Shown here: one piece after another, positions 25,028 through 33,511 of the stretch
How positions within the stretch are numbered: the stretch's first letter is position 1
Layout: the number at the start of each line of letters is the position of its first letter
From: JBNKWA01 sp050299555
GTDB lineage: Bacteria; Pseudomonadota; Alphaproteobacteria; Rhodobacterales; Rhodobacteraceae
Direction: 5' to 3'
Assembly (NCBI GenBank): GCA_050299555.1
Contig: JBNKWA010000012.1
Coordinates: forward strand, 1-64,000
Length of the DNA stretch: 64,000 bases
The notes under the pieces: model-generated
What the model was told of the DNA's origin: nothing
The model's input: only the letters and a program-made list of their open reading frames with translations
The model's database searches: none
Position numbers and translations under genes: made by a program

Positions 25028-26401
25028 ATGCGACTACGGATCGCACCCGTCCCCGTCCTGCCCGCGCTGGCGCTGGCCGCGCTGGCCCTTGCCCTGCCGG
25101 CCGCCGGCGGCACCGAGCGGCCGCTGGCCCGCCCAGCCACCGCAACCTCCCCGGCAACCGCAACGGCAACCGCAACTGCCCCTGGGGCCACTCCGGTCGT
25201 TGCCGAGGCGCCCCGGGCCCGGATCACCCTGGTCGCCGAATCGGCCCGCCCCGAGGCGCGCGCCATCGTGGTCGCCCAGGGTTCGGGCGGTTTCGACCGC
25301 TGGCGCCGGGATTTCCGCGTCCGGGCGCTGCGCCAGGGCATTCGCGCCGAGGTCTTCGACGCCGCCTTTCAGGGCGTTGCCCCGAACGCGGAAGTGATCC
25401 GGCTCGACCGCCGCCAGGCGGAGTTCACCAAGCCGATCTGGGAATACCTCGACACCGCCACCTCCGACGACCGCGCCAATAACGGCCGCGCCAACTATCG
25501 CCGCCTGCGCCAGACCGTGGAGGCGATCGAACGCAGCTATGGCGTCGAGGCATCGGTCTTCGTCTCGATCTGGGGCATGGAGACCAACTATGGCGGCTAT
25601 CGCGGCAATATCGGCGTGATCGAGTCGCTGGCGACGCTGGCCTATGAGGGCCGCCGCCGCAGCTTTGCCGAGGAGCAGCTGATCGCTGCCCTGAAGATCA
25701 TCCAGTCCGGCGACGTGGCGCCGTCGCGCATGCTCGGCTCCTGGGCCGGCGCCATGGGCCACACCCAGTTCATTCCCACCAGCTACCTCGCCTATGCCCA
25801 GGACTTCGACCGCGACGGCCGCCGCGATGTCTGGTCGGACGATCCCACCGACGCACTGGCCTCGGCCGCCAACTACCTGCGCAAGGCCGGCTGGAAGCAC
25901 GGCCAGCCCTGGGGCGTCGAGGTGGTGCTGCCGCGCGGCTTCGACTTCGGCCAGGCCGATCTCGACATCCGCCGCCCGGTGGCGACCTGGAACGCCGCCG
26001 GCATCCGCACGGTCGACGGCAGGCCGATCCCCAACCACGGCAACGCGGCGATCTTCGCGCCCGCCGGCGGCCGCGGCCCGGTCTTCGCGGTGTTCGACAA
26101 CTTCCGCGTCATCAAGCGCTACAACAACGCCAATTCCTATGCGCTTGCCGTCGGCCATCTTGCCGACCGCATCAACGGCAGGCCGGGCTTCTCGGCCCCC
26201 TGGCCGCGCGGCGACCGGACGCTGAGCCGGGCCGAGGTGGTGGAGATGCAGCAGCGGCTGACCGCCCAGGGCTTTGATACAAGGGGCGCCGACGGCAAGA
26301 TCGGCCCCAATACCTTGCGCGCCATCCGCGCCTATCAGCGCACCATCGGCCAGCCCGCCGACGGCTATGCCTCGATCCAGCTTCTGCAGAAGCTGCGCTG
26401 A
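25028..26401 (+). CDS. Lytic murein transglycosylase (MltB family) with peptidoglycan-binding domain
   Basis: A 457-residue exported enzyme that cleaves the MurNAc-GlcNAc bond of peptidoglycan to give 1,6-anhydro ends. A signal peptide is followed by an Ala/Thr/Pro linker encoded by short CAACCG-type DNA repeats. The SLT-type catalytic domain spans roughly 85-370, with the catalytic Glu in SIWGMETNYGGYRG and the FIPTSY and DDPTDALASAANYL motifs. The C-terminus (about 395-457) is a PG_binding_1 domain (MQQRLTAQGFDTRGADGKIGPNTLRAIRAYQ). Its stop overlaps the start of the NYN gene by one base, so the two are coupled. Confidence 0.94.
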   Translation: MRLRIAPVPVLPALALAALALALPAAGGTERPLARPATATSPATATATATAPGATPVVAEAPRARITLVAESARPEARAIVVAQGSGGFDRWRRDFRVRALRQGIRAEVFDAAFQGVAPNAEVIRLDRRQAEFTKPIWEYLDTATSDDRANNGRANYRRLRQTVEAIERSYGVEASVFVSIWGMETNYGGYRGNIGVIESLATLAYEGRRRSFAEEQLIAALKIIQSGDVAPSRMLGSWAGAMGHTQFIPTSYLAYAQDFDRDGRRDVWSDDPTDALASAANYLRKAGWKHGQPWGVEVVLPRGFDFGQADLDIRRPVATWNAAGIRTVDGRPIPNHGNAAIFAPAGGRGPVFAVFDNFRVIKRYNNANSYALAVGHLADRINGRPGFSAPWPRGDRTLSRAEVVEMQQRLTAQGFDTRGADGKIGPNTLRAIRAYQRTIGQPADGYASIQLLQKLR

Positions 26402-27126
26402 TGGCCGAAGCGCAGAAAAAGCTCGCCGTCCTGATCGACGCCGACAACGCCTCGCCCTCGGTGATCGGCGCGATCTTCGAGGAGGCGGCCCGCTTCGGCG
26501 AGGTGACGCTGAGGCGCATCTATGGCGACTTCTCGGGCAACAAGCTGAAAGGCTGGGCCGAGATCCTGGCCCGCCACGCGATCCTGCCGCAGCAGCAGTT
26601 CGCCTATACCCGCGGCAAGAACTCGTCGGACATCGTGCTGGTGATCGACGCCATGGACCTGATGCATTCCGGCCGCTTCGACGGTTTCTGCCTGGTCTCC
26701 TCGGACAGCGACTTCACCCGGCTGGCGGCGCGGCTGCGCGAGCAGGGGGCGGATGTCTTCGGCTTCGGCCAGATGAAGACGCCGGAAAGCTTCCGCCAGG
26801 CCTGCACCCGGTTCATCTTCACCGAGAACCTGGAGGCGACCCAGTCCGGCCGCGACGACCCGGCCTCGGTCCGGCCCGGTCAGAGCCCTGGCAAGCGCCC
26901 GCCGGTGGAGGCGGCGCCGCTGATCCGCAAGGCGCTGGGCGAGCTCGAGGATGACAGCGAAGGGTGGTACAATCTCGGCGCCGTCGGCCAGCGGCTGACC
27001 CAGCTGCAGTCCGACTTCGACCCCCGCACCTATGGCCGGGCCAAGCTGGTGGACCTGATCGAGGCCACCAAGGCCTTCGACATCGAGCGCCAGAAGGGCC
27101 GCGCCGTGCGCATCCGCGAGAAGTGA
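26401..27126 (+). CDS. NYN domain (PIN-like) protein with C-terminal OST-HTH/LOTUS-like domain
   Basis: A 241-residue protein. The N-terminal NYN domain has the acidic residues of PIN-like nucleases in LAVLIDADNAS, DIVLVIDAMDLMHSG and CLVSSDSDFTRLAARLR. The C-terminal about 75 residues (LIRKALGELEDDSEGWYNLGAVG...FDIERQKG) resemble an OST-HTH/LOTUS RNA-binding fold, the usual partner in DUF88/LabA-type proteins. It probably acts on RNA in the cytoplasm; no substrate is known. It starts on the stop codon of the transglycosylase gene (TGATG), an odd partnership that may be only transcriptional. Confidence 0.88.
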   Translation: MAEAQKKLAVLIDADNASPSVIGAIFEEAARFGEVTLRRIYGDFSGNKLKGWAEILARHAILPQQQFAYTRGKNSSDIVLVIDAMDLMHSGRFDGFCLVSSDSDFTRLAARLREQGADVFGFGQMKTPESFRQACTRFIFTENLEATQSGRDDPASVRPGQSPGKRPPVEAAPLIRKALGELEDDSEGWYNLGAVGQRLTQLQSDFDPRTYGRAKLVDLIEATKAFDIERQKGRAVRIREK

Positions 27127-27171
27127 CCCGGCCGGGCAGGTCGTGCCCCCTGTTGATCGCGCCGCTTTCTT

Positions 27172-27221
27172 GATCGCGCCCGGGCGCTCCCCGCCCACCC
27201 ACCCTCGCGCCCGGGCGCGAG
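27172..27221 (+). repeat. Interspersed repeat family B, copy 4
   Basis: Same unit and orientation as copies 1 and 3, with one change in the spacer (CCCACCCACC) and a slightly degraded right end. A short extra TTGATCGCGCC half-arm precedes it at about 27153. It lies between the NYN gene and the convergent LuxR-type gene. Confidence 0.8.
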
Positions 27222-27310
27222 GGGGCGCCGCACCGGGACCATTTTCAGCGTGAATCAGGCCCGGTGAGGGACCGGCCTCGATGCCGCGGGCGAGGCCCGA
27301 CGGATCGAGG

Positions 27311-27898
27311 CTAGCGGCCGGCCGCCTGCCGCGGGGTCGGCCGGCTTGCAACCGGCAGCTCGGAGGGTGGCTCCGGGGGCGGCGCCTCGGGCAGCGCCGG
27401 CGGCCGCGCCTCCATCAGATCGTCGATGAACAGGCTCACAAGCTGGGTGCGGCCGTTCACCTCGGCCTTGCGATAGATGGCGGTCGACTGCGCCTTGACC
27501 GTGCCGTCGCTGGTCTGGCGCAGCCGCGCGATCTCGGGGATCGACAGCCCCTTGAGCGTGAACCAGGCCACGTCGCGTTCCGACGGCGTCAGTCCCCATT
27601 CGACGAAGCGCTCCTCCATGAGGTCGACGAAGGCACCCGAGGCGCGGCGAAGCTGCTCCTCCATGTTGCGGTTGCGGCGCAGCATGGCGGCCAGGTAGAG
27701 GCCGCCCATGACCACGCCGAGGACCAGGCCGACACCGGCGCTCACCTCGATGAACTCGTGCAACTGCCAGGCGATCGGCTCGCTCTGGATCGGCAGCACG
27801 CTGGCGGCGATGTCGTAGAGGAAAAACCCCGCGCACACGCCCTGAACCGCCAGGATGGCGATCAGCGCGACATTTCCGCGGGTCAGGCGCCTGCGCAT
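27311..27898 (-). CDS. Membrane-anchored LuxR-type transcriptional regulator
   Basis: A 195-residue protein with two N-terminal membrane helices (VALIAILAVQGVCAGFFLYDIAA and VSAGVGLVLGVVMGGLYLAAML), a short coiled linker and a LuxR-type helix-turn-helix (LTPSERDVAWFTLKGLSIPEIARL and SDGTVKAQSTAIYRKAEVNGRTQLVS). A Pro-rich tail ends it. There is no receiver or ligand domain, so signalling must go through the membrane part or partners. It is the third gene of a minus-strand set after two exported PepSY-like proteins, which are good candidates for its signal input or its targets. That link is inference from gene order. Confidence 0.88.
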   Translation of the reverse strand: MRRRLTRGNVALIAILAVQGVCAGFFLYDIAASVLPIQSEPIAWQLHEFIEVSAGVGLVLGVVMGGLYLAAMLRRNRNMEEQLRRASGAFVDLMEERFVEWGLTPSERDVAWFTLKGLSIPEIARLRQTSDGTVKAQSTAIYRKAEVNGRTQLVSLFIDDLMEARPPALPEAPPPEPPSELPVASRPTPRQAAGR

Positions 27899-27923
27899 GG
27901 GTGATCGGCCTCAACCAATTCCG

Positions 27924-28514
27924 TCAGTCGTCATCGTCATCACTGCCGCCGCTGCCCGAGTCGCCGTGATCGCCACCGTCGTCACCGCCGCCATCATCGT
28001 CGCTGCCGCCGTCATCGCCGCCGCCGTCATCGCTGCCGCCGTCATCGCCGCCGCCGTCATCATCGTCGTCGTCGTGACCGCCGCCACCGGGGCCTGAATT
28101 GCCGCCACCGCCGCCGGGGCCCGAATTGCCGCCGCCGGGGCCGGACCCGCCGCCGCCCGAGCCGGAATTGCCGCCGGTCTTGCCACCGCCTTGGCCGCCG
28201 CTGCCCGAACCGCCGCCGGAACTGCCGCCGCCACCGCCGCCGCCCCCGCCATTGCCCGCCACGCGGGCGCGGTCGCGGACATAGTCGCGCAGGATCACCC
28301 CGGTGTTGGGATTGAGCACGACCTCGCGGTCATAGCGATCGTTCCGGGCGAGAATGCGAACCCGGCCCAGAAAGGTGCGACGCATCTCCAGCACCTCGAA
28401 GCCCTGTTCGACAAGCTGCTCGGCGACCGACTGCGCCGGCGAGGCGGCGCCGGTCGGGCCCGCCAGGGCGCCCGCTGCAATCAGCACGACGGCAAGAAAG
28501 CACCTCAGTTTCAC
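27924..28514 (-). CDS. Exported PepSY-like protein with Gly/Ser/Asp-rich tail
   Basis: A 196-residue protein starting at GTG 28514, chosen because GGAGG stands about seven bases upstream and the frame then opens a signal peptide (to about residue 24, ...GAAS). Residues 25-85 look like a PepSY-type unit (AEQLVEQGFEVLEMRRTFLGRVRI...VLNPNTGVILRDYV). The second half is low complexity: a run of Gly/Ser, then GPGGG repeats, then Asp/Gly blocks ending SGGSDDDDD. Such an acidic tail could bind calcium or other cations. It resembles the upstream neighbour in architecture, so the two may be old duplicates. Function unknown. Confidence 0.78.
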   Translation of the reverse strand: MKLRCFLAVVLIAAGALAGPTGAASPAQSVAEQLVEQGFEVLEMRRTFLGRVRILARNDRYDREVVLNPNTGVILRDYVRDRARVAGNGGGGGGGGGSSGGGSGSGGQGGGKTGGNSGSGGGGSGPGGGNSGPGGGGGNSGPGGGGHDDDDDDGGGDDGGSDDGGGDDGGSDDDGGGDDGGDHGDSGSGGSDDDDD

Positions 28515-28621
28515 CTTACACCTCCACGGCAGAGCCCGGACCCCACCTGAGGTCCGGGCTGCTGCCCCACCACATGCGCGGGCTTGCGCCCGCGCCGCCG
28601 CACAACCTACGTCACGCTGCC

Positions 28622-29119
28622 TCAATCGTCATCGTTGTCGTCGTCCGAACCACTGTTGTCGGAGCCGCCGCCCGAGTGGCCCGAATCGTCATCATGGTCG
28701 TCGGACCCGTGATCGTCGCCACTGTCGGATCCGTGATCGTCGCCACTGTCGGACCCGTGATCGTCGTCATGGTCGTCGGACCCGTGATCGTCGCCGCTGT
28801 CGTCGTCATCGTCCGAGCCGGAACCGCTGTCGTGACCATTGTCGTCTTCGCCGCTCAGGCCGCCGTTATCGTCGCCCTGGTCGCTGCCGCTGCCACTTTC
28901 GTCCTTCAGCAGCTGGCCGGTGGCGGCATCGTAGATCAACTCGCGCTGCTCGCCCACCCGCTTCGCCTCGACCTTGATGCGGCCGCCTTCCCGCGCCACC
29001 TCGATCTTGGTATAGCCCTGCTCCTTCAGCGCGTTGACAACGGCCTCGAAGCCCGCCTGGGCATGGGCGGCGGTGGACGCCATCAGCATCGCCGCCAGGG
29101 TCATGTTCCGTACGATCAT
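28622..29119 (-). CDS. Exported PepSY-like protein with Asp/His/Gly/Ser repeat tail
   Basis: A 165-residue protein starting at ATG 29119, with AGGAC upstream and a signal peptide ending AAHAQA. Residues 22-75 form a PepSY-like unit (FEAVVNALKEQGYTKIEVAREGGRIKVEA, then IYDAATGQLLKDE). The rest is built of Asp, Gly, Ser and His, with a tandem GSDSGDDH motif encoded by a 24-bp DNA repeat. Asp/His tails of this sort may bind divalent metals. It is the first gene of the set PepSY-PepSY-LuxR on the minus strand. Function unknown; the PepSY assignment is by pattern. Confidence 0.78.
   Translation of the reverse strand: MIVRNMTLAAMLMASTAAHAQAGFEAVVNALKEQGYTKIEVAREGGRIKVEAKRVGEQRELIYDAATGQLLKDESGSGSDQGDDNGGLSGEDDNGHDSGSGSDDDDDSGDDHGSDDHDDDHGSDSGDDHGSDSGDDHGSDDHDDDSGHSGGGSDNSGSDDDNDDD
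28703..28801. repeat. 24-bp coding minisatellite
   Basis: Four units of GGAYCCGTGATCGTCGYC plus six more bases, three contiguous and one offset by a three-base insert, encode the repeated GSDSGDDH of the PepSY-like protein. Because unit length is a multiple of three, copy-number change would alter tail length without shifting the frame. Confidence 0.85.
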
Positions 29120-29357
29120 CTCGTGTCCTCTCACATTGGCGCGATTCGGTGCGGCCGCGCCGGTGGAACGAGAAAGGCCGGGAACCCTTACCGAAGCCAT
29201 GCGGTTGATGCTTATTCCCGGCCCGCTAAACACATCGGATAGCGGTCTAGACCGAAGGTTTAGGCCTCCCCGGCGCCCGATCCATGCCTATCCGGCGTGA
29301 TCCCGCGGGCCCGGAACCGCCCGACAGCAGGTCGTCGCCGGTGCCGCCCGTCTTGCG

Positions 29358-30587
29358 TCAGGCGCCGGACATGTCCCAGCCCAGCGCCCGGGCGACGGTG
29401 AAGATGTCCTTGTCGCCGCGCCCGCACATGTTCATCACCATCAGGTGGTCGCGCGGCAGCTCGGGCGCGATCTTGCGCACATGGGCCAGCGCGTGGCTCG
29501 GCTCCAGCGCCGGGATGATGCCCTCGGTCCGGCAGCAGAGCTGGAACGCGTCCAGCGCCTCGGTATCGGTGACCGAGACATATTCCGCCCGGCCGGTGTC
29601 GTGCAGCCAGGAATGCTCGGGCCCGATGCCGGGATAGTCGAGCCCGGCGCTTATCGAATGCCCCTCGAGGATCTGCCCGTCGGCATCCTGGAGCAGATAG
29701 GTGCGGTTGCCGTGCAGAACCCCGGGCCGGCCGCCATTCAGGCTGGCGCAGTGCTCCATGCGCTCGTCGACGCCATGGCCGCCGGCCTCGACCCCGATGA
29801 TCCTGACCGACGGATCGTCCAGGAACGGATGGAACAGCCCCATGGCGTTCGAGCCGCCGCCGATGCAGGCCACCAGGCTGTCGGGCAGCCGCCCCTCGGC
29901 CTCGTGAAGCTGGCTGCGCACCTCCTTGCCGATGATCGACTGGAAGTCGCGCACCATGGCCGGATAGGGGTGCGGTCCCGCCACCGTGCCGATGCAATAG
30001 AACGTGTCGCGCACGTTGGTCACCCAGTCGCGCAGCGCCTCGTTCATCGCGTCCTTCAGCGTGCCGCGCCCTGCGGTGACCGGCACCACCTTGGCGCCCA
30101 GCAGCTTCATGCGGAAGACGTTGGGCGCCTGCCGCTCCACATCGGTCTTGCCCATGAAGACCACGCATTCCAGCCCGTAGCGGGCGCAGACCGTGGCGGT
30201 GGCCACCCCGTGCTGGCCGGCCCCGGTCTCGGCGATGATCCGGCTCTTGCCCATGCGCCGGGCCAGCAGGATCTGGCCCATCACGTTGTTGATCTTGTGG
30301 GCGCCCGTGTGGTTCAGCTCGTCGCGCTTGAAATAGACCTTGGCCCCGCCAAGCTCCTCGGTCAGCCGCTCGGCAAAATAGAGCGGCGAGGGCCGGCCCA
30401 CGTAGTGCTTCCACAGATAATCCATCTCGGCCCAGAAGGACTGGTCTTCCTTGGCCCGCAGATACTCGGTCTCGAGATCGAGGATCAGCGGCATCAGCGT
30501 TTCCGACACGAACCGGCCGCCGAACTGGCCGAAGCGGCCGCGCTCGTCGGGGCCGTTCCGGTAGGAATTCAGATGATCGTCGGCCAT
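29358..30587 (-). CDS. trpB: Tryptophan synthase beta chain
   Basis: A 409-residue PLP enzyme that joins indole and serine to make tryptophan. It contains GGRFVSETLMPLI near the start, the PLP lysine in RDELNHTGAHKINN, the catalytic AETGAGQHGVATAT, and the Ser-binding ACIGGGSNAMGLF block. Length is normal for TrpB1. The ATG at 30587 was chosen because MADDHLNSYRNGPDERGRFG is the usual start and the longer frame has no support. In relatives trpF directly precedes trpB; here two plus-strand genes (30779-33502) separate them. Confidence 0.97.
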   Translation of the reverse strand: MADDHLNSYRNGPDERGRFGQFGGRFVSETLMPLILDLETEYLRAKEDQSFWAEMDYLWKHYVGRPSPLYFAERLTEELGGAKVYFKRDELNHTGAHKINNVMGQILLARRMGKSRIIAETGAGQHGVATATVCARYGLECVVFMGKTDVERQAPNVFRMKLLGAKVVPVTAGRGTLKDAMNEALRDWVTNVRDTFYCIGTVAGPHPYPAMVRDFQSIIGKEVRSQLHEAEGRLPDSLVACIGGGSNAMGLFHPFLDDPSVRIIGVEAGGHGVDERMEHCASLNGGRPGVLHGNRTYLLQDADGQILEGHSISAGLDYPGIGPEHSWLHDTGRAEYVSVTDTEALDAFQLCCRTEGIIPALEPSHALAHVRKIAPELPRDHLMVMNMCGRGDKDIFTVARALGWDMSGA

Positions 30588-30778
30588 GTTGCGCCCTCCC
30601 CGGATGGCCCTAGCGGTGTAGCGAAGCCGCCGCCGCCGGTAAATCCCTCTCCCCGCCGGCATGGAAAATACCCGCCGCCGCGACCGGCAGCCGTTGCACA
30701 ACTTCCGCGAGAAAGGCGTTGCCCTGGCCGCGGGCAGGTCTCACTCTTCCGGGGCGATTGCCGAATGGGGAGGAAGAC

Positions 30779-32416
30779 ATGAAACGCATGACCCTGACAG
30801 CCGCCGGGCTGGCCCTGGGCCTGTCGGCGCCGCTGGCGCAGGCGATGACCTGCGACGAGGCGACGGGCCTGTCGGTTGACGGCGTGACGATCACTGGCGC
30901 CGTGGCGCAGGCGGAAGGCGACGGCCTGCCGGCACACTGCATCGTCACCGGCGAGATGGGCCGGCGCACCGGCGCCGACGGCCGCGACTATGCGCTGCGG
31001 TTCGAGTTGCGCCTGCCTGACGACTGGTCGGGGCGCTTCCTGCACCAGTTCAACGGCGGCAATGACGGCGCGGTCCGCCCGGCGCTGGGCATGTGGGACA
31101 ACCTGCCCGCCGGTGCCGGGGCGCTGGCACGCGGCATGGCGGTGGTCAGCTCGGATGCCGGCCATGACGGCGAGGCCAACCCCGATGCCGGTCTGGCCGG
31201 AAGCAACGTCTTCGGCCAGGACTTCGAGGCCCGGCGCATGTACGGCTATGGCGCCGTCGCCGTGCTGCATCCCGCCGCGCTGGCGCTGACCGAAGCCTAT
31301 TACGGCCGCGCGCCGGATTACGTCTACGGCGCCGGCGTCTCGAACGGCGGGCGCCATGCCATGGTCGCGGCCGAGCGCATGCCCGGGGCGTTCGACGGCC
31401 TGCTGGCCGGCTTTCCGGGCTTCAACCTGCCCCGCGCGGCGCTGCAGCACGCGCTCGACGTGCAGTCGTTCCGCAAGGTCGGACCGTCGCTTGCCGAAAG
31501 CTTCAGCCCCGACGAGCTGGCCATCGTCGCCGCGCGGATCAACGCCACCTGCGACGGACTCGACGGGCTCGAGGACGGGATGGTGTTCGATCTGAACGGC
31601 TGTCAGGCCGCGTTCGACCCCGCCTCGATGATCTGCGCCGAGGGGCAGAACAGCGACTGCCTGCCGGCCGACAAGGTCGCCGCGCTGGAAACCATATACG
31701 CCGGTCCCCGGGATGCCGGGGGCAGGAAGCTCTATGCCGACTGGGCCTGGGACCCGGGTATCGCCTCGGGCAACTGGCGGTTCTGGAAACTCGAAAGCCC
31801 GATCCCGCCATGGGACCACAAGCCGCTTATCGCGGTGATGGGCGCCGGCTCGCTGTCGCAGATCTTCACCACGCCGCCGACCCCGGTCGAGGGCAGCCCA
31901 GACAAGCTGGAAGACTTCCTGATGGGCTTCGATATCGCCGCCGAGGCGGGGAAGATCGACGCCATCTCCGAGGCGTTCCCGGAAAGCCCGATGCAGGTGA
32001 TGACCCCGCCGGATGCCGACAACCCGACGCTGGCGGGCATGCAGGAGGCCGGCGGCAAGCTGGTGGTCTTTCACGGTCAGGGCGATCCGGTGTTCTCGAT
32101 CCTCGATACCACCGCCTGGTACGACAGGCTGATGGCCAACAACCCCGGCGCCGCCGAGTTCGTGCGCTTCTACGCCATTCCCGGCATGCCTCATGGGACG
32201 GGCGGCAATGCGGCCGACCAGGTCGACATACTCGGCGCGCTGACCGACTGGGTCGAGAAGGGCGAGGCGCCGGGCGCGCTGACCGCCCTGGTGCGCGCCG
32301 ACAACGAGGAGGCCGCCGCCAATGCCGGGGCCGAACGGCTGCTCTGCCCCTATCCGGGGTTCGCGAAGTATACCGGCAGCGATCCGGCCTCGGCCGACAG
32401 CTTCGCCTGTCAGTGA
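30779..32416 (+). CDS. Exported tannase/feruloyl esterase family protein with altered CS-D-HC motif
   Basis: A 545-residue alpha/beta hydrolase with a signal peptide (to about residue 21, ...LAQA) and GGGGAGGA upstream of ATG 30779. The overall pattern is that of tannase/feruloyl esterase: RFLHQFNGGNDG, VVSSDAGHDG, nucleophile Ser188 in GAGVSNGGRHAM, Asp436 in HGQGDPVFS and His472 in GMPHGTGGNAADQVD. Classical members have Cys just before the Ser and just after the His, joined in a disulfide (CS-D-HC). Here these are Val187 and Gly473, a matched loss. It probably still hydrolyses an aromatic or other ester in the periplasm. It may be cotranscribed with the aldo/keto reductase that follows. 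Confidence 0.85.
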   Translation: MKRMTLTAAGLALGLSAPLAQAMTCDEATGLSVDGVTITGAVAQAEGDGLPAHCIVTGEMGRRTGADGRDYALRFELRLPDDWSGRFLHQFNGGNDGAVRPALGMWDNLPAGAGALARGMAVVSSDAGHDGEANPDAGLAGSNVFGQDFEARRMYGYGAVAVLHPAALALTEAYYGRAPDYVYGAGVSNGGRHAMVAAERMPGAFDGLLAGFPGFNLPRAALQHALDVQSFRKVGPSLAESFSPDELAIVAARINATCDGLDGLEDGMVFDLNGCQAAFDPASMICAEGQNSDCLPADKVAALETIYAGPRDAGGRKLYADWAWDPGIASGNWRFWKLESPIPPWDHKPLIAVMGAGSLSQIFTTPPTPVEGSPDKLEDFLMGFDIAAEAGKIDAISEAFPESPMQVMTPPDADNPTLAGMQEAGGKLVVFHGQGDPVFSILDTTAWYDRLMANNPGAAEFVRFYAIPGMPHGTGGNAADQVDILGALTDWVEKGEAPGALTALVRADNEEAAANAGAERLLCPYPGFAKYTGSDPASADSFACQ

Positions 32417-32518
32417 CCGCCCGCCGGGCCTGAGCGTGGCCGCCCCCCACGGGTGGCCACTTGCTTGCAGGTGCCGCCGTCATGTGCATGGTCGTGGCCG
32501 AAGCTGAGGGAGGCGGGC

Positions 32519-33502
32519 ATGCAGACGCGGAAACTGGGCCGGGACGGGCCAAAGGTCGGGGCCATCGGCTTTGGCGCCATGAGCTTTGCGGGCTTCTACG
32601 GCCCCAGCGACCCCGGCGAGGCGCAGCGCGTGCTGGCCGAGGCGGTGGAGCTTGGCGTCACCCATATCGACACCGCCCGCGTCTACGGCATGGGCCTGTC
32701 CGAAGAGATCGTCGGCCGCTTCCTGAAATCCACCGGCGCCAGCGTCAGCATCGCCACCAAGGGCGGCATCGAGCCCGAGCCGCAGCGCCATTTCACCAAT
32801 TCGCGGCTGCGGCTGACCGAGCATCTCGAAGGCTCGCTCAGGCGGCTCGGGGTCGAGCGCGTGGACCTCTACTACGTCCACCGCCGGCAGCAGGACATCC
32901 CGATCGAGGACGTGGTCGAGACGCTGGTCCGCTTCAAGGACGAGGGCAAGATCGGCGGCTTCGGCTTTTCCGAGATTGCCCCCGCCAGCCTGCGCCGCGC
33001 CCATGCCGTCCACCCGGTGATGGCGGTGCAGAGCGAATATTCGCTCTGGTCGCGCATGCCCGAGCTGGGAATGCTGCAGGCCTGCGCCCAGCTCGGCGTC
33101 GCCTTCGTCGCCTTCTCGCCGGTGGCCCGGGGCATGTTCGGCGACACGGCGCCCGATCCGGCGACGTTCGGCGAGCGCGACTTCCGCCGCGCCGGCCCGC
33201 GTTTCGCCGAACCGGCGTTCTCGCGGAACGTTGCCGCCATCGACGGCTTTCGCGCCTTCGCCCGCGACCGCGGGGTGCCCACCGCGGCGCTGGCACTGGC
33301 CTGGCTGCTGTCGCGCGGCGAGCACGTGATCCCGATCCCTGGCACCCGCACCGTCGAGCACCTGCGCCAGAACGCCGCCGGCGCCGATATCGCCCTGACC
33401 CCGGAGGACCTGTCCGAGATCGACCGGCTGCTGCCGCCCGGCTTTGCCGATGGCGACCGCTATTCCGACCAGCAGGTGATCGGCGTCGAGCGTTATTGCT
33501 GA
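32519..33502 (+). CDS. Aldo/keto reductase
   Basis: A 327-residue NADPH-dependent oxidoreductase with the (beta/alpha)8 fold. The catalytic tetrad is visible: Asp and Tyr in HIDTARVYGMG, Lys in IATKGG and His in DLYYVHRRQ. The NADP-binding tail contains PIPGTRTVEHLRQNA. The start at ATG 32519 has GAGGGAGG upstream and gives MQTRKLGRDGPKVGAIGFGAMS, the usual start. The substrate is unknown. It lies 102 bp after the esterase gene on the same strand and may act on products of that enzyme, which is conjecture. Confidence 0.93.
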   Translation: MQTRKLGRDGPKVGAIGFGAMSFAGFYGPSDPGEAQRVLAEAVELGVTHIDTARVYGMGLSEEIVGRFLKSTGASVSIATKGGIEPEPQRHFTNSRLRLTEHLEGSLRRLGVERVDLYYVHRRQQDIPIEDVVETLVRFKDEGKIGGFGFSEIAPASLRRAHAVHPVMAVQSEYSLWSRMPELGMLQACAQLGVAFVAFSPVARGMFGDTAPDPATFGERDFRRAGPRFAEPAFSRNVAAIDGFRAFARDRGVPTAALALAWLLSRGEHVIPIPGTRTVEHLRQNAAGADIALTPEDLSEIDRLLPPGFADGDRYSDQQVIGVERYC

Positions 33503-33511
33503 CCGTGGCGG

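Noticed and set aside
28099..28284. Pro-rich plus-strand frames across the PepSY-like gene tail
   Set aside because: They are the antisense reading of Gly/Asp codon repeats of a gene with a good start and signal peptide on the other strand.
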